NCBI GenBank assembly: GCA_965197455.1
Contig: OZ240208.1
Location: 1,302,001 to 1,366,000 of the forward strand
Length of the DNA: 64,000 nucleotides
Direction of reading: 5' to 3'
Source: JAGWBD01 sp965197455
GTDB lineage: Bacteria > Chloroflexota > Anaerolineae > Aggregatilineales > Phototrophicaceae
Both the position numbers and the translations under genes were made by a program. This document shows, one piece after another, positions 42,989 to 52,238 of this stretch. Each line of letters begins with the position of its first letter. Positions within the stretch are counted from its first letter, which is position 1. The notes beneath the pieces are model-generated. The model saw only the letters and a program-made list of their open reading frames with translations. It made no database searches and was not told the DNA's origin.

Positions 42989-43054
42989 TGTGCTTCCTTC
43001 GACTCCGATACACTGCCTGTCAGCCGACCGCGCCGGGCAGCATGGCCAGGGCGC

Positions 43055-44428
<1,374 letters not shown>

Positions 44429-44455
44429 GCACAACCCGCCCGCCAACCTGCCGGG

Positions 44456-44484
44456 ATTGTAGCCGCTGGCAGGGAGAGCGTCAA
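44456..44484 (-). promoter_or_regulatory. Promoter of miaB
   Basis: Minus strand TTGACG, a 17-base spacer and TACAAT, the best -35/-10 pair in the window; the start is predicted at about 44449, ~20 bases before the ATG. Confidence 0.72.
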
Positions 44485-44491
44485 TGCAGCC

Positions 44492-44659
44492 TCACGCGTC
44501 CCGCGCCAGGCCCGGCGCGCGTCCGATTTGCGTCAGTAGCTGCACCCGCAGCGACAGGGAACCATTTGCGATCGCAGCAGGCAGCAGTTCACGGAAGCGC
44601 TGCTCGCTCGCGACCGGGTCGTCATAATCCCAAAGCTGGTCGAAGTCCGCCACAGTCAT
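44492..44659 (-). pseudogene. N-terminal stub of a tetratricopeptide-type protein
   Basis: 55 codons with a real start: GGAGGAC precedes the ATG at 44659. The sequence MTVADFDQLWDYDDPVASEQRFRELLPAA...LRVQLLTQIGRAPGLARDA matches the start of a family of TPR proteins as I remember it (LWDYxDPxxSExRFRxLL, QLLTQIARxQGL). It stops just where the repeats should begin. A standalone 55-residue protein is possible, but a gene truncated at its 3' end is more likely. It lies upstream of the miaB promoter. Confidence 0.55.
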
Positions 44660-44757
44660 GCCGTCCTCCACTCCGCCGGGTTTGCCCTCTGCTTCGCTCT
44701 TTGATATTGTAGCCAGGCAGCATTGAACCTGGGGCATAATATCGGGGAGTGACGAGC

Positions 44758-45525
44758 GTGATTAAACAGTCGGGCTCATGGTGGTGTTTCGTGCCGCACA
44801 AAATGAGCGAGCGCGAATTCGTCCGCACGCTGGCGGAGACCGGCTACAGCGGCGTTGAGCTGGTGGGTCAGTCACACTGGCCGCTTGTCCGCGAGTACGG
44901 CCTCGAAGTCGCTGCAGTGCAGGGCCACACCACCCTCGACGACGGCCTGAACAAACGCGCCAGTCGCGAACGCATCCTGCGTGAGCTGGAAGACAGCCTG
45001 CGCCTGGCGGAAACCTGGAACATCCCCAACCTGATCGTCTTCAGCGGCCGCCGCGACGGGCTCGATGACGAAAGCGGCAGGCAGGCCTGCGCCGAAACCC
45101 TGGGCGCCATCGTCCAGCGCGCGGAAGCTGCCGGCGTGACGCTCCTGCTGGAGCTGCTCAACAGCAAGATCAACCACCCGGACTACCAGTGCGACCGTAC
45201 AGACTGGGGCGTGCAGGTCTGCCAGATGGTCGATTCGCCTGCCCTGCGCCTGCTTTACGACATTTATCACATGCAGGTGATGGAGGGCGACATCATCCAC
45301 ACCATTCAGCAGCAGCACGCCTGGTTCGGCCACTATCACACTGCCGGCGTGCCCGGGCGCAACGAGCTGAATGACGACCAGGAACTCAACTATGCGGCCA
45401 TCTTTCGCGCCATCGCGGCCACCGGCTTTTCTGGCTACATCGGTCACGAATTAATTCCGCTGGGTGACCCGGTCGATGCCCTGCAATCCGCCCACGCCCT
45501 GACTGCAGCCAACATCCACGCCTGA
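44758..45525 (+). CDS. Hydroxypyruvate isomerase-like TIM-barrel protein
   Basis: A 255-residue xylose-isomerase-like TIM barrel of the Hyi family. Family segments are LLELLNSKINHPDYQCDRT (metal Glu), LLYDIYHMQVMEGDIIHTI (metal Asp/His), GHYHTAGVPGRNEL and GYIGHELIP (metal Glu). It would interconvert hydroxypyruvate and tartronate semialdehyde or act on a related small sugar. I prefer GTG 44758 (GGGGAG eight bases upstream) to GTG 44749. It stands alone between two gene stubs rather than with glyoxylate genes, so the physiological substrate is open. Confidence 0.85.
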   Translation: MIKQSGSWWCFVPHKMSEREFVRTLAETGYSGVELVGQSHWPLVREYGLEVAAVQGHTTLDDGLNKRASRERILRELEDSLRLAETWNIPNLIVFSGRRDGLDDESGRQACAETLGAIVQRAEAAGVTLLLELLNSKINHPDYQCDRTDWGVQVCQMVDSPALRLLYDIYHMQVMEGDIIHTIQQQHAWFGHYHTAGVPGRNELNDDQELNYAAIFRAIAATGFSGYIGHELIPLGDPVDALQSAHALTAANIHA

Positions 45526-45550
45526 GTGCAATACTGCCTTGCCCTTTCGC

Positions 45551-45715
45551 ATGCCCTGCCTGTTCCTGCTGGCCATGCTGTCGAGCGCCTGCGTCCGCCA
45601 GCCTGAGCCAGCAGAATTGATGGTATCATCGGGGAACTTGCCGGGAAATCTGGCCGGGAATACAGATGGTCAAGCCGGGTCACCACAATTCGCAGCACCG
45701 GTCTTCACTCGATGA
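45551..45715 (+). CDS. Short lipoprotein-like ORF, possibly a gene stub
   Basis: A 54-codon frame starts 26 bases after the isomerase-like gene. Its first residues, MPCLFLLAMLSSACVRQPEP, have a hydrophobic stretch and lipobox LSSAC, then low-complexity sequence to a TGA inside the next gene. It lacks a clear ribosome-binding site. It may be a tiny lipoprotein or the truncated start of one, or chance; low confidence. Confidence 0.3.
   Translation: MPCLFLLAMLSSACVRQPEPAELMVSSGNLPGNLAGNTDGQAGSPQFAAPVFTR
45621..45629 (+). promoter_or_regulatory. Candidate extended -10 promoter of the GT4 gene
   Basis: TGG-TATCAT, 36 bases before the ATG at 45666, no clear -35. Confidence 0.45.
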
Positions 45716-46967
45716 TCTTGGGCACGTGTTCGGCGAGGAATATGCCCTGCAGGCGCCCGACCCCGGAGTTGAACTGGCGCCGGTAAAGCGCGTCGCCATC
45801 ATCGCCGAAGCCTTCCTGCCCAAGGTCGATGGCGTCGCCAAAACGGCCTGGCTCACCCTGCGTTACCTGCAGCAGACCGGGCGCGAAGTGCTGGTCTTCG
45901 CGCCGGATACCGCGCCACCCGCTGTCGGCAACAGCGAAGTCGTGGCCCTGCCCTCGCTGGGCCTCATCATGGCGCCGGAATCGCGCATGGCCCTGCCCAG
46001 CCCAACGGTCGCCACGCGTCTCGAGGAATTCAACCCGGACCTCATCCACATGTTTAGCCCGGCGCTGCTGTCGGTAAGCGGCATGTTGCTGGGGCGCATG
46101 CGCCACCTGCCGGTCATCGCCAACTACCAGACCGACTTGCCCGGCTACACACAACAATACGGCCTGCACGTCTTCACCCAGCCCATGCGCGACTGGCTGC
46201 GCTTCATCCACAACGGCTGCCACTTGACCCTGGTGCCCTCGCGTACCACGCACGACCAGTTGCAGGCCTGGGGCTATCGCCGCCTGCGCTACTGGAGTCG
46301 CGGCGTCAATTGCTCGCGCTTCAACCCCGCCAAGCGCTCGGCTGCCTGGCGTGAGCGACTGCTGCAGGGGCGCGATCCGGACAACCTGATCTGTATTTAT
46401 GTCGGTCGCCTGGCCAATGAAAAGCGGGTCGAGCTGCTGCTGGAGGTTGCGCGCACGCCAGGCATCGCGCTCACCATCATTGGCGATGGCGCCCGCCGTG
46501 AGGAACTGGAAACGATTTTCGCCGGCACCGGCACGCACTTCACCGGCTACCTGCTGGACGAGGAGCTGGCCCGCGCCTTCGCCAGCGCCGACCTTTTCGC
46601 CTTCACCGGCCCCAACGAAACCTTCGGCCAGGTGGTGCAGGAAGCCATGGCCTCCGGCCTGCCCGCCATCGTCATCGACCAGGGCGGAGTCAAGGACCTC
46701 GTGCTGGAGGGTGAGACCGGCTTCATTTGCGCGGGCGAGCCCCAGGCATTCGCCGACGCCGTCATGCGCCTGCGTGAAGATGACGCGCTGCGCCAGCAGA
46801 TGTCCAGTCGCGCGCGCGCACTGGCGCTGCAGCACCCCTGGGAAAGCATCATGGCCGAGCTGGAAGCTCATTATCGTGAGGCCATGGCTCTCAACAACCG
46901 ACTGCTGCGCATCTTCCCGCCGCGCAGCGGCATCAATCTGCCCCTCCCGGTTTTCTTCGGACGCTGA
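45666..46967 (+). CDS. GT4-family glycosyltransferase
   Basis: A 433-residue GT-B glycosyltransferase. The catalytic core begins at VKRVAIIAEAFLPKVDGVAKTAWLTLRYL, about 40 residues in; the leading ~38 residues are variable, so a later start is possible, though no better start codon with a ribosome-binding site is seen. The C-terminal domain has IYVGRLANEKRVELLLEVA and the E-x7-E motif in NETFGQVVQEAMASGLPAIV. The N-terminal part (QTDLPGYTQQYGLHVFTQPMRDWLRFIHN) resembles glycolipid mannosyl/glucosyl transferases such as MgtA/DGD-type enzymes. It probably adds a sugar to a membrane lipid. mgsA starts 11 bases later. Confidence 0.88.
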   Translation: MVKPGHHNSQHRSSLDDLGHVFGEEYALQAPDPGVELAPVKRVAIIAEAFLPKVDGVAKTAWLTLRYLQQTGREVLVFAPDTAPPAVGNSEVVALPSLGLIMAPESRMALPSPTVATRLEEFNPDLIHMFSPALLSVSGMLLGRMRHLPVIANYQTDLPGYTQQYGLHVFTQPMRDWLRFIHNGCHLTLVPSRTTHDQLQAWGYRRLRYWSRGVNCSRFNPAKRSAAWRERLLQGRDPDNLICIYVGRLANEKRVELLLEVARTPGIALTIIGDGARREELETIFAGTGTHFTGYLLDEELARAFASADLFAFTGPNETFGQVVQEAMASGLPAIVIDQGGVKDLVLEGETGFICAGEPQAFADAVMRLREDDALRQQMSSRARALALQHPWESIMAELEAHYREAMALNNRLLRIFPPRSGINLPLPVFFGR

Positions 46968-46978
46968 AAGGCGTTGCC

Positions 46979-47365
46979 ATGCCACGCAGCAAGGCCCGCA
47001 AGACCATCGCGCTCATCGCGCATGATGGCAAGAAAGCCGACATGGTCGCCTTTGCGCTGGGGCACCTGGAGGTGCTGGAGCGCTACACGTTGGTGGCGAC
47101 CAACACGACCGGCAAGCTGCTCGGCGAGCACACGCGTTTGAAGGTGAAACGCATGCTCTCCGGCCCGCTGGGAGGTGACGCCCAGATCGCAGCGCTGGTG
47201 GCCGAAGGCGGCGTCGCGGCCGTCTTCTTCTTCGTCGATCCGCTCGGCAAACACCCCCACGATCCCGATATTCAGGGGTTGTTGCGCATTTGCAACGTGC
47301 ACAATGTGCCGCTGGCGACCAACCCCGCCTCGGCGACTTTCATCATCTCCACGGATGCCCTGTGA
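46979..47365 (+). CDS. mgsA: Methylglyoxal synthase
   Basis: A 128-residue enzyme converting dihydroxyacetone phosphate to methylglyoxal and phosphate, a bypass that frees phosphate when sugar-phosphates accumulate. Motifs: IALIAHDGKK near the N-terminus (catalytic-region His15), NTTGKLL, GPLGGDAQIAAL (catalytic Asp) and VDPLGKHPHDPDIQGLLRICNVHNVPLATNPASA. The length is normal. Its TGA overlaps the GTG of the downstream sulfatase. Sugar-phosphate relief fits a cell using imported oligosaccharides. Confidence 0.95.
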   Translation: MPRSKARKTIALIAHDGKKADMVAFALGHLEVLERYTLVATNTTGKLLGEHTRLKVKRMLSGPLGGDAQIAALVAEGGVAAVFFFVDPLGKHPHDPDIQGLLRICNVHNVPLATNPASATFIISTDAL

Positions 47366-48804
47366 GCCCCCTGCCGCAACGCCCCAACTTCCTCATCATC
47401 ATGTCAGATGAGCACGCGCCGATGTACAGCAGCGTGTACGGCCACCCCCTGGTGCAGACGCCCAACATGGAGCGCCTGGCCGCCCTGGGCACCACCTTCG
47501 AGAACGCCTACTGCAACTCGCCACTGTGCATGCCCTCGCGCATGTCTTTCATGACCGGCCGCTACATCCACCACCAGGACACCTGGGACAACGCCTGCCC
47601 GCTGCGCCCGGATGCGCTGACCTGGGCGCATATGCTGCGCCAGGTTGGCCATGAGGTCGTGCTTTCGGGCAAGCAGCATTTCTGCGGCCCGGAGCGTCTG
47701 CATGGCTTTCAGCAGCAACTGGCGCGCGACCTGCACGCGGAGCTGGCGCATCCGATATTCGACTGGGGGCAGGGCGCCACCCCGGCGCTGCAAGCCTGGG
47801 GCGCGCCGGCCGCCGCCGGCCCCGGCACCACAACCGAGATCGAGGTGGATGACCTGGCCCAGTTGCGCGCGCTGGAATGGCTGGGCGACCCGGCGCGCCG
47901 GCAACAGCCCTGGGCGCTGAACGTTTCCTTCATCGCGCCCCACTTCCCCTTCGTCGTGCCTCAGCGCTTCTGGGACATGTATCCGCTCGCTGCCATCGAC
48001 CTGCCGCAGCTTCCGCCCGGCCATCTGGAGTCGCTGCATCCGGTGTATCAGCGCCTGCGCCGCATGTTTGGCCTCATCGATTTCCCGGAGGAACTCGTGC
48101 GCCGCGCCCGCGCCGGCTACTACGGGCTCATCACCTACCTCGATGAGAAGATTGGCCAGTTGCTGGATGCGCTGGAGCAAAACGGCCATCTGGAGAACAC
48201 CGTCATCATCCATCTCAGCGATCACGGCGAGATGAATGGCGAGCACGGCCTGTGGCGCAAGTCGAATTTCTACGAGGCGTCGGCGCGCGTGCCGCTGCAG
48301 ATCGCCTGGCCCGGCCAGCTGCCGGCAGGAGTCCGCCTGCCGCAGGTGGTGTCGCTGGTGGACGTGCTGGCCACCGTGCTGGAGCTGGCCGGTGCAGAGC
48401 CGCCCGCGCCCCTGGACGGTGACAGTCTGCTGCCGCTGCTGCAGGGCCGCGACGCTGCCTGGAAGGACGAGGCTTTCTCCGAGTATTGCGGGCACGGCGT
48501 GCTGCGACCGATGGCCATGCTGCGGCGCGGCCGCCATAAACTCAACTACAGCCTGGGCGACCCGCCCGAACTCTACGACCTGGTGGACGACCCCGGCGAG
48601 TTCAACAATCTGGCCGGGCAGCCACAGCAGGCTCAAATCCAGGCGGAACTGCAGTCGCAGTTGCTCGCGCACTGGGACCCGCAGGAGATTGAATTGCGCG
48701 TGCGACGCAGCCAGGCGGAGCGGCTTGTGCTGGAGGCCGTCACCGACAGCGCCTGGCGCGGCGGCACCACCCGCCCCTTCGCACCACCTGAATGGCGCCG
48801 CTAG
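47362..48804 (+). CDS. Sulfatase (Cys-type, choline-sulfatase-like)
   Basis: A 480-residue sulfatase starting at the GTG at 47362 that overlaps the mgsA stop. The first metal site is NFLIIMSDEHAPMYSSVYG; the maturation motif CMPSR has its cysteine at residue 56 in YCNSPLCMPSRMSFMTGRY, a context typical of choline-sulfatase relatives; the second metal site is LSDHGEMNGEHGLWRKSNFYE. It has no signal peptide, like the sulfatases of the 3.6-7.7 kb cluster. It is 40 kb from that cluster and not part of a catabolic operon here. Its stop overlaps the convergent addA stop by four bases (CTAG). The true substrate could be an aryl, choline or sugar sulfate. Confidence 0.9.
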   Translation: MSPLPQRPNFLIIMSDEHAPMYSSVYGHPLVQTPNMERLAALGTTFENAYCNSPLCMPSRMSFMTGRYIHHQDTWDNACPLRPDALTWAHMLRQVGHEVVLSGKQHFCGPERLHGFQQQLARDLHAELAHPIFDWGQGATPALQAWGAPAAAGPGTTTEIEVDDLAQLRALEWLGDPARRQQPWALNVSFIAPHFPFVVPQRFWDMYPLAAIDLPQLPPGHLESLHPVYQRLRRMFGLIDFPEELVRRARAGYYGLITYLDEKIGQLLDALEQNGHLENTVIIHLSDHGEMNGEHGLWRKSNFYEASARVPLQIAWPGQLPAGVRLPQVVSLVDVLATVLELAGAEPPAPLDGDSLLPLLQGRDAAWKDEAFSEYCGHGVLRPMAMLRRGRHKLNYSLGDPPELYDLVDDPGEFNNLAGQPQQAQIQAELQSQLLAHWDPQEIELRVRRSQAERLVLEAVTDSAWRGGTTRPFAPPEWRR

Positions 48805-51800
48805 CCAACAGCAACGTCAGACTGCAATGCAAGTGACGCGCACTCCTCCAGCCGCGACAGGGCGCGCTGCCACTCAGCCGTCGCCACCACCACATCCAGC
48901 GACTGCTGCAGGTAGTGAATCTGCACGGTCAACGCAGAAGCATTGATGCCTGGCTGTTGACACAGCGCTGCCGCGTAGAGGCCCAGCTGCAAATGATGGC
49001 GCCGCGCGTGCTCTTGCGCCTGGGCCAGACTTACATCCTCGCCTGGCAATGACGTTTTGAAATCCACCAGCGTCCAGTGACCTGCTGCGTCCTGCATGAG
49101 CAGGTCGAGACGGCCATCGATGAGACAGTCGCCACGCTGATAGATGAAGGGCAGCTCGCGCAACAGCCGATCTGCGTCTTTCATTTGTGCACAGAGCGCG
49201 CTGCGCTCGAAGTTCACCATCAGGGCCGTCGCCCGCCGCCACAGTTCATCCGCATTGCGCAGCCCCTGCGACCTGATGTATCGCAGCAGATGCTGGCGCA
49301 GCGCCTCCTCGTCCAGGCGCACGTCAGGGCGCCACCAGCGCAGCGCCTCATGCACGGCATCGCCCAGCGCCCGGCTCGATCGAACGTATCCTCCGCTTGC
49401 GCCATCGCCCGCTTCCATCTTCTCGAAGTGCCGTGCAATACAGGTGACCGTGAGTTGCGGCAGCGTCCTGGATGGCTGCAGCGTCAGGGTCTGCAGCAGC
49501 GCAGGCGGTGAATCCATCTCTGGCGTCGGAACCGGCTGGCGCTCTGTCGTCGGACTGCGCCTGTCACGCCGGCTCAGTTCATCCGCTTCCGGCGCCTCAC
49601 CCAAAACACTCCAGACAACCTGCCCGCGTCCGACGGCCCGGCTGCCAGCGACAGTCAAATCTTCAAGCTCGAGTGCGTCAGCCAGCCAGGCCAGCCAACT
49701 GTCCGGCGCAGGTTTGCCCTTCATATGGCCGCACACGAGCAGCGTGTCCTGCGCGCGCGTGGCGGCCACGTAAAACAGGCGCCGGCGTTCAGCCAGTTCC
49801 CGTTGCTGCTTGCGCTTCGTCAACTGCTGCCAGGCAAAGGTCGGCCTGTGCCCGCCCTTCGTCACGTCGAATATCCTGCAGGCCAGGCCATGATCTTCGT
49901 CGCGCAGGAGCACCGGGTCGTCGCCGCGCGTGCGATTGCGGTCGGCATCCAGCAACACGACCAGCGGAAACTCCAGCCCCTTGGCCTGATGCACGGTCAT
50001 CAGGGTGATGGCGCCAGCGGCCTCCAGCGCGGCCTCACCCTCGCGCACTTCGCGTGTGCTCAGCTCGCCGAGCAACGCCACAAAGTCCGTGTAGAGCAGC
50101 GCCCCGCTGGCCGCCGCCTTTTCCAGCAGCTTCTCCACATTGCCGCGGCGACGGTGGCCGTCGGGCAAGCCGGTCAGCGTTGCCAGATAGCCGGTGCGCC
50201 GCATGGCTTCGCGCAGCAAGTCATCGACAGTGAGGCGGCCGGCCAGCTGCGCCAGCGCGCGCAGACAGTCTGCGGCAGTGCGCGCCCGCGGCAGCTCCTC
50301 CGTCGACAGTCCCTGCGCCTGTTGCAGCGCGTCCCACAATGGCAGACGGTCATCATCTTCGTCGCGCATCAGCCTCAGCGCCAGCAAGGCATCATCGCTG
50401 AGCGCAAAGAGCGGCGAGCGCAGCACGCTGGCCAGCGCCAGGTCATCTGCGGGATTGTGCAGGGCGCGCAGCAGGTTGAGCAGATCGAGCACTTCCAGGC
50501 GTCCGTAGAAACCGCGCCCGTCTTCCGTCACATAGGGCAGCTCCTGCTCCTTGAATGCTTCCTCATAGAATCGCATACTGCGATGCGTCTGAAACAGCAG
50601 CGCCACATCACCGTAAGCGAGCGGACGGGTCTCACCGGTCTCCCTGTCATGGACGGGCCTGCCCTGCTGCACCAGCTCACGCAGCCGGACGGCGAGCGCC
50701 TGTGCCATGTGACGATGCCCGTCGTCGGCGCTGAGATCGTCCGGCTTGCGGTCAAGCGTCATCAGCTGCAGCGCGGGCTGCGGCCCGGGCGCGTCCTGCC
50801 GCTGCGCGTCCAGCGCGTCGCCAAAATCCACCTCGTATTCCGCCATTGCCCCCTTGCTCGCACGCCGCAGCACCTGGCGAAAAATTTCGTTCAGCACATC
50901 CAGCAGCGGCTGATGCGCGCGGAAGGAACGCGACAGCGGGATTTCTGCGCCACCGCTCGCCAGCACCTCTTGCCCCGCCTGGCGAAAGACGCGCACATCC
51001 GCCCCGCGAAAGGCGTAAATGCTCTGGCGCGGGTCGCCGACGATGAAGAGACGACCCGGCGCCTCCGGGTCCGCCAGCGCGCGAATGATCTCCCACTGGA
51101 TCGGGCTGGTGTCGTGGAATTCGTCAACCAGCACATGTCTGAACTCGCGCCGAAAGCGAGCGCGTACTTCCGGCCGCTGCAGAATGTCACGCGTCAGCCG
51201 CTCCAGGTCAGCGAAGTCGAGTTGGTTGGCTGCCCGCTTGCGCGCGCGGTAGGCCAGCTGCAACTGCTCAATGAGCCGCTGCCAGTGCGGCAGCAGTTCC
51301 ACGGCGCGCTGGTCAAGTTCTGTGATGCCGTCGCCAATGGCTTTCAGCGCCTGTTTGACTTCACCGCGCAATCCTTTCAGAACTTCCTTCGCCCCGGCGA
51401 CCGCTTCCTTGCTGCCCCAGTTCTTTGCGCTGCCAACATTCAGGCGAATCGTGGAGTCCAGTTCACGCAGCAACGCGAGCGTCTGACCTGGTTCCGCCGT
51501 TTCCCCAAGTATCTCAAGCAAAGGAAGACACTTCGCCCAGACATCGCCAAGTTTGTCGCCATCGGGCCAGCTATGCGACTGCTGCCATTCCACAGCGTCA
51601 ATGTACGGCGGCGACACGCGCAGGACATCCAGCTCTCGCCGGACTTCGTCTTCCCAGGCTTGCTGCCAACGCTGCAGTAAATCATCCGGCAGCGGCGGAT
51701 TTTCATGCCTGGCAACCTGCTCGCGCAGCACATCCGAGATTTGCTTTCGGTCGTACTCAGCGAAGAGGCAGAGCGCCGGGTCGTTGACAGTGGCCAGACT

Positions 51801-52238
51801 CGTCAGCGCTTCCTCGAGCGTGCGCTCCAGCTCAATTTCCGCTTCGTTCTCATCCAGCACAGCGAAATCCGGGTCGATGCCGGCCTCGGCCGCGCTGACG
51901 CGCAGTATCCTGGTGCACAGCGAATCAATAGTGCCGATGCCGGCGCTGTCGACGCGGGCCAGACGCGCCAGCCACAACGGACGCTCCACTTCCCCCGCGT
52001 CCAGCGCGCGCTGCTGCAGCGCCACGCGCACCCGCTCGCGCATCTCGCGCGTCGCCTTGCGCGTGAAAGTGATGGCCACCAGCGAGTCCAGTGACCAGTT
52101 CGGGTGGGCATCCAGCAGCGCCAGGTAACGCTCCACCAGCACATGCGTCTTGCCGGAGCCGGCGGCCGCCAGCACCACCAGGTTGCGATCATGCTCCTCG
52201 ATGGCGCGGCGCTGGTTATCTGTCCAGGCGAGCGTCAT
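48801..52238 (-). CDS. addA: AddA-type helicase/nuclease (UvrD family)
   Basis: A 1145-residue helicase-nuclease subunit for double-strand-break repair. UvrD/Rep motifs: WTDNQRRAIEEHDRNLVVLAAAGSGKTHVLVERYL (Q motif and Walker A), LVAITFTRKATREMRERV, VLVDEFHDTSPIQWEII (motif II), GDPRQSIYAFRGADVRVF (motif III) and LMTVHQAKGLEFPLVVLLD (V/VI region), FYVAATRAQDTLLV. The C-terminal nuclease has GRLDLLMQDAAGHWTLVDFKTS (PD-(D/E)xK). The ATG at 52238 overlaps the addB stop (ATGA). Confidence 0.93.
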   Translation of the reverse strand: MTLAWTDNQRRAIEEHDRNLVVLAAAGSGKTHVLVERYLALLDAHPNWSLDSLVAITFTRKATREMRERVRVALQQRALDAGEVERPLWLARLARVDSAGIGTIDSLCTRILRVSAAEAGIDPDFAVLDENEAEIELERTLEEALTSLATVNDPALCLFAEYDRKQISDVLREQVARHENPPLPDDLLQRWQQAWEDEVRRELDVLRVSPPYIDAVEWQQSHSWPDGDKLGDVWAKCLPLLEILGETAEPGQTLALLRELDSTIRLNVGSAKNWGSKEAVAGAKEVLKGLRGEVKQALKAIGDGITELDQRAVELLPHWQRLIEQLQLAYRARKRAANQLDFADLERLTRDILQRPEVRARFRREFRHVLVDEFHDTSPIQWEIIRALADPEAPGRLFIVGDPRQSIYAFRGADVRVFRQAGQEVLASGGAEIPLSRSFRAHQPLLDVLNEIFRQVLRRASKGAMAEYEVDFGDALDAQRQDAPGPQPALQLMTLDRKPDDLSADDGHRHMAQALAVRLRELVQQGRPVHDRETGETRPLAYGDVALLFQTHRSMRFYEEAFKEQELPYVTEDGRGFYGRLEVLDLLNLLRALHNPADDLALASVLRSPLFALSDDALLALRLMRDEDDDRLPLWDALQQAQGLSTEELPRARTAADCLRALAQLAGRLTVDDLLREAMRRTGYLATLTGLPDGHRRRGNVEKLLEKAAASGALLYTDFVALLGELSTREVREGEAALEAAGAITLMTVHQAKGLEFPLVVLLDADRNRTRGDDPVLLRDEDHGLACRIFDVTKGGHRPTFAWQQLTKRKQQRELAERRRLFYVAATRAQDTLLVCGHMKGKPAPDSWLAWLADALELEDLTVAGSRAVGRGQVVWSVLGEAPEADELSRRDRRSPTTERQPVPTPEMDSPPALLQTLTLQPSRTLPQLTVTCIARHFEKMEAGDGASGGYVRSSRALGDAVHEALRWWRPDVRLDEEALRQHLLRYIRSQGLRNADELWRRATALMVNFERSALCAQMKDADRLLRELPFIYQRGDCLIDGRLDLLMQDAAGHWTLVDFKTSLPGEDVSLAQAQEHARRHHLQLGLYAAALCQQPGINASALTVQIHYLQQSLDVVVATAEWQRALSRLEECASLALQSDVAVG

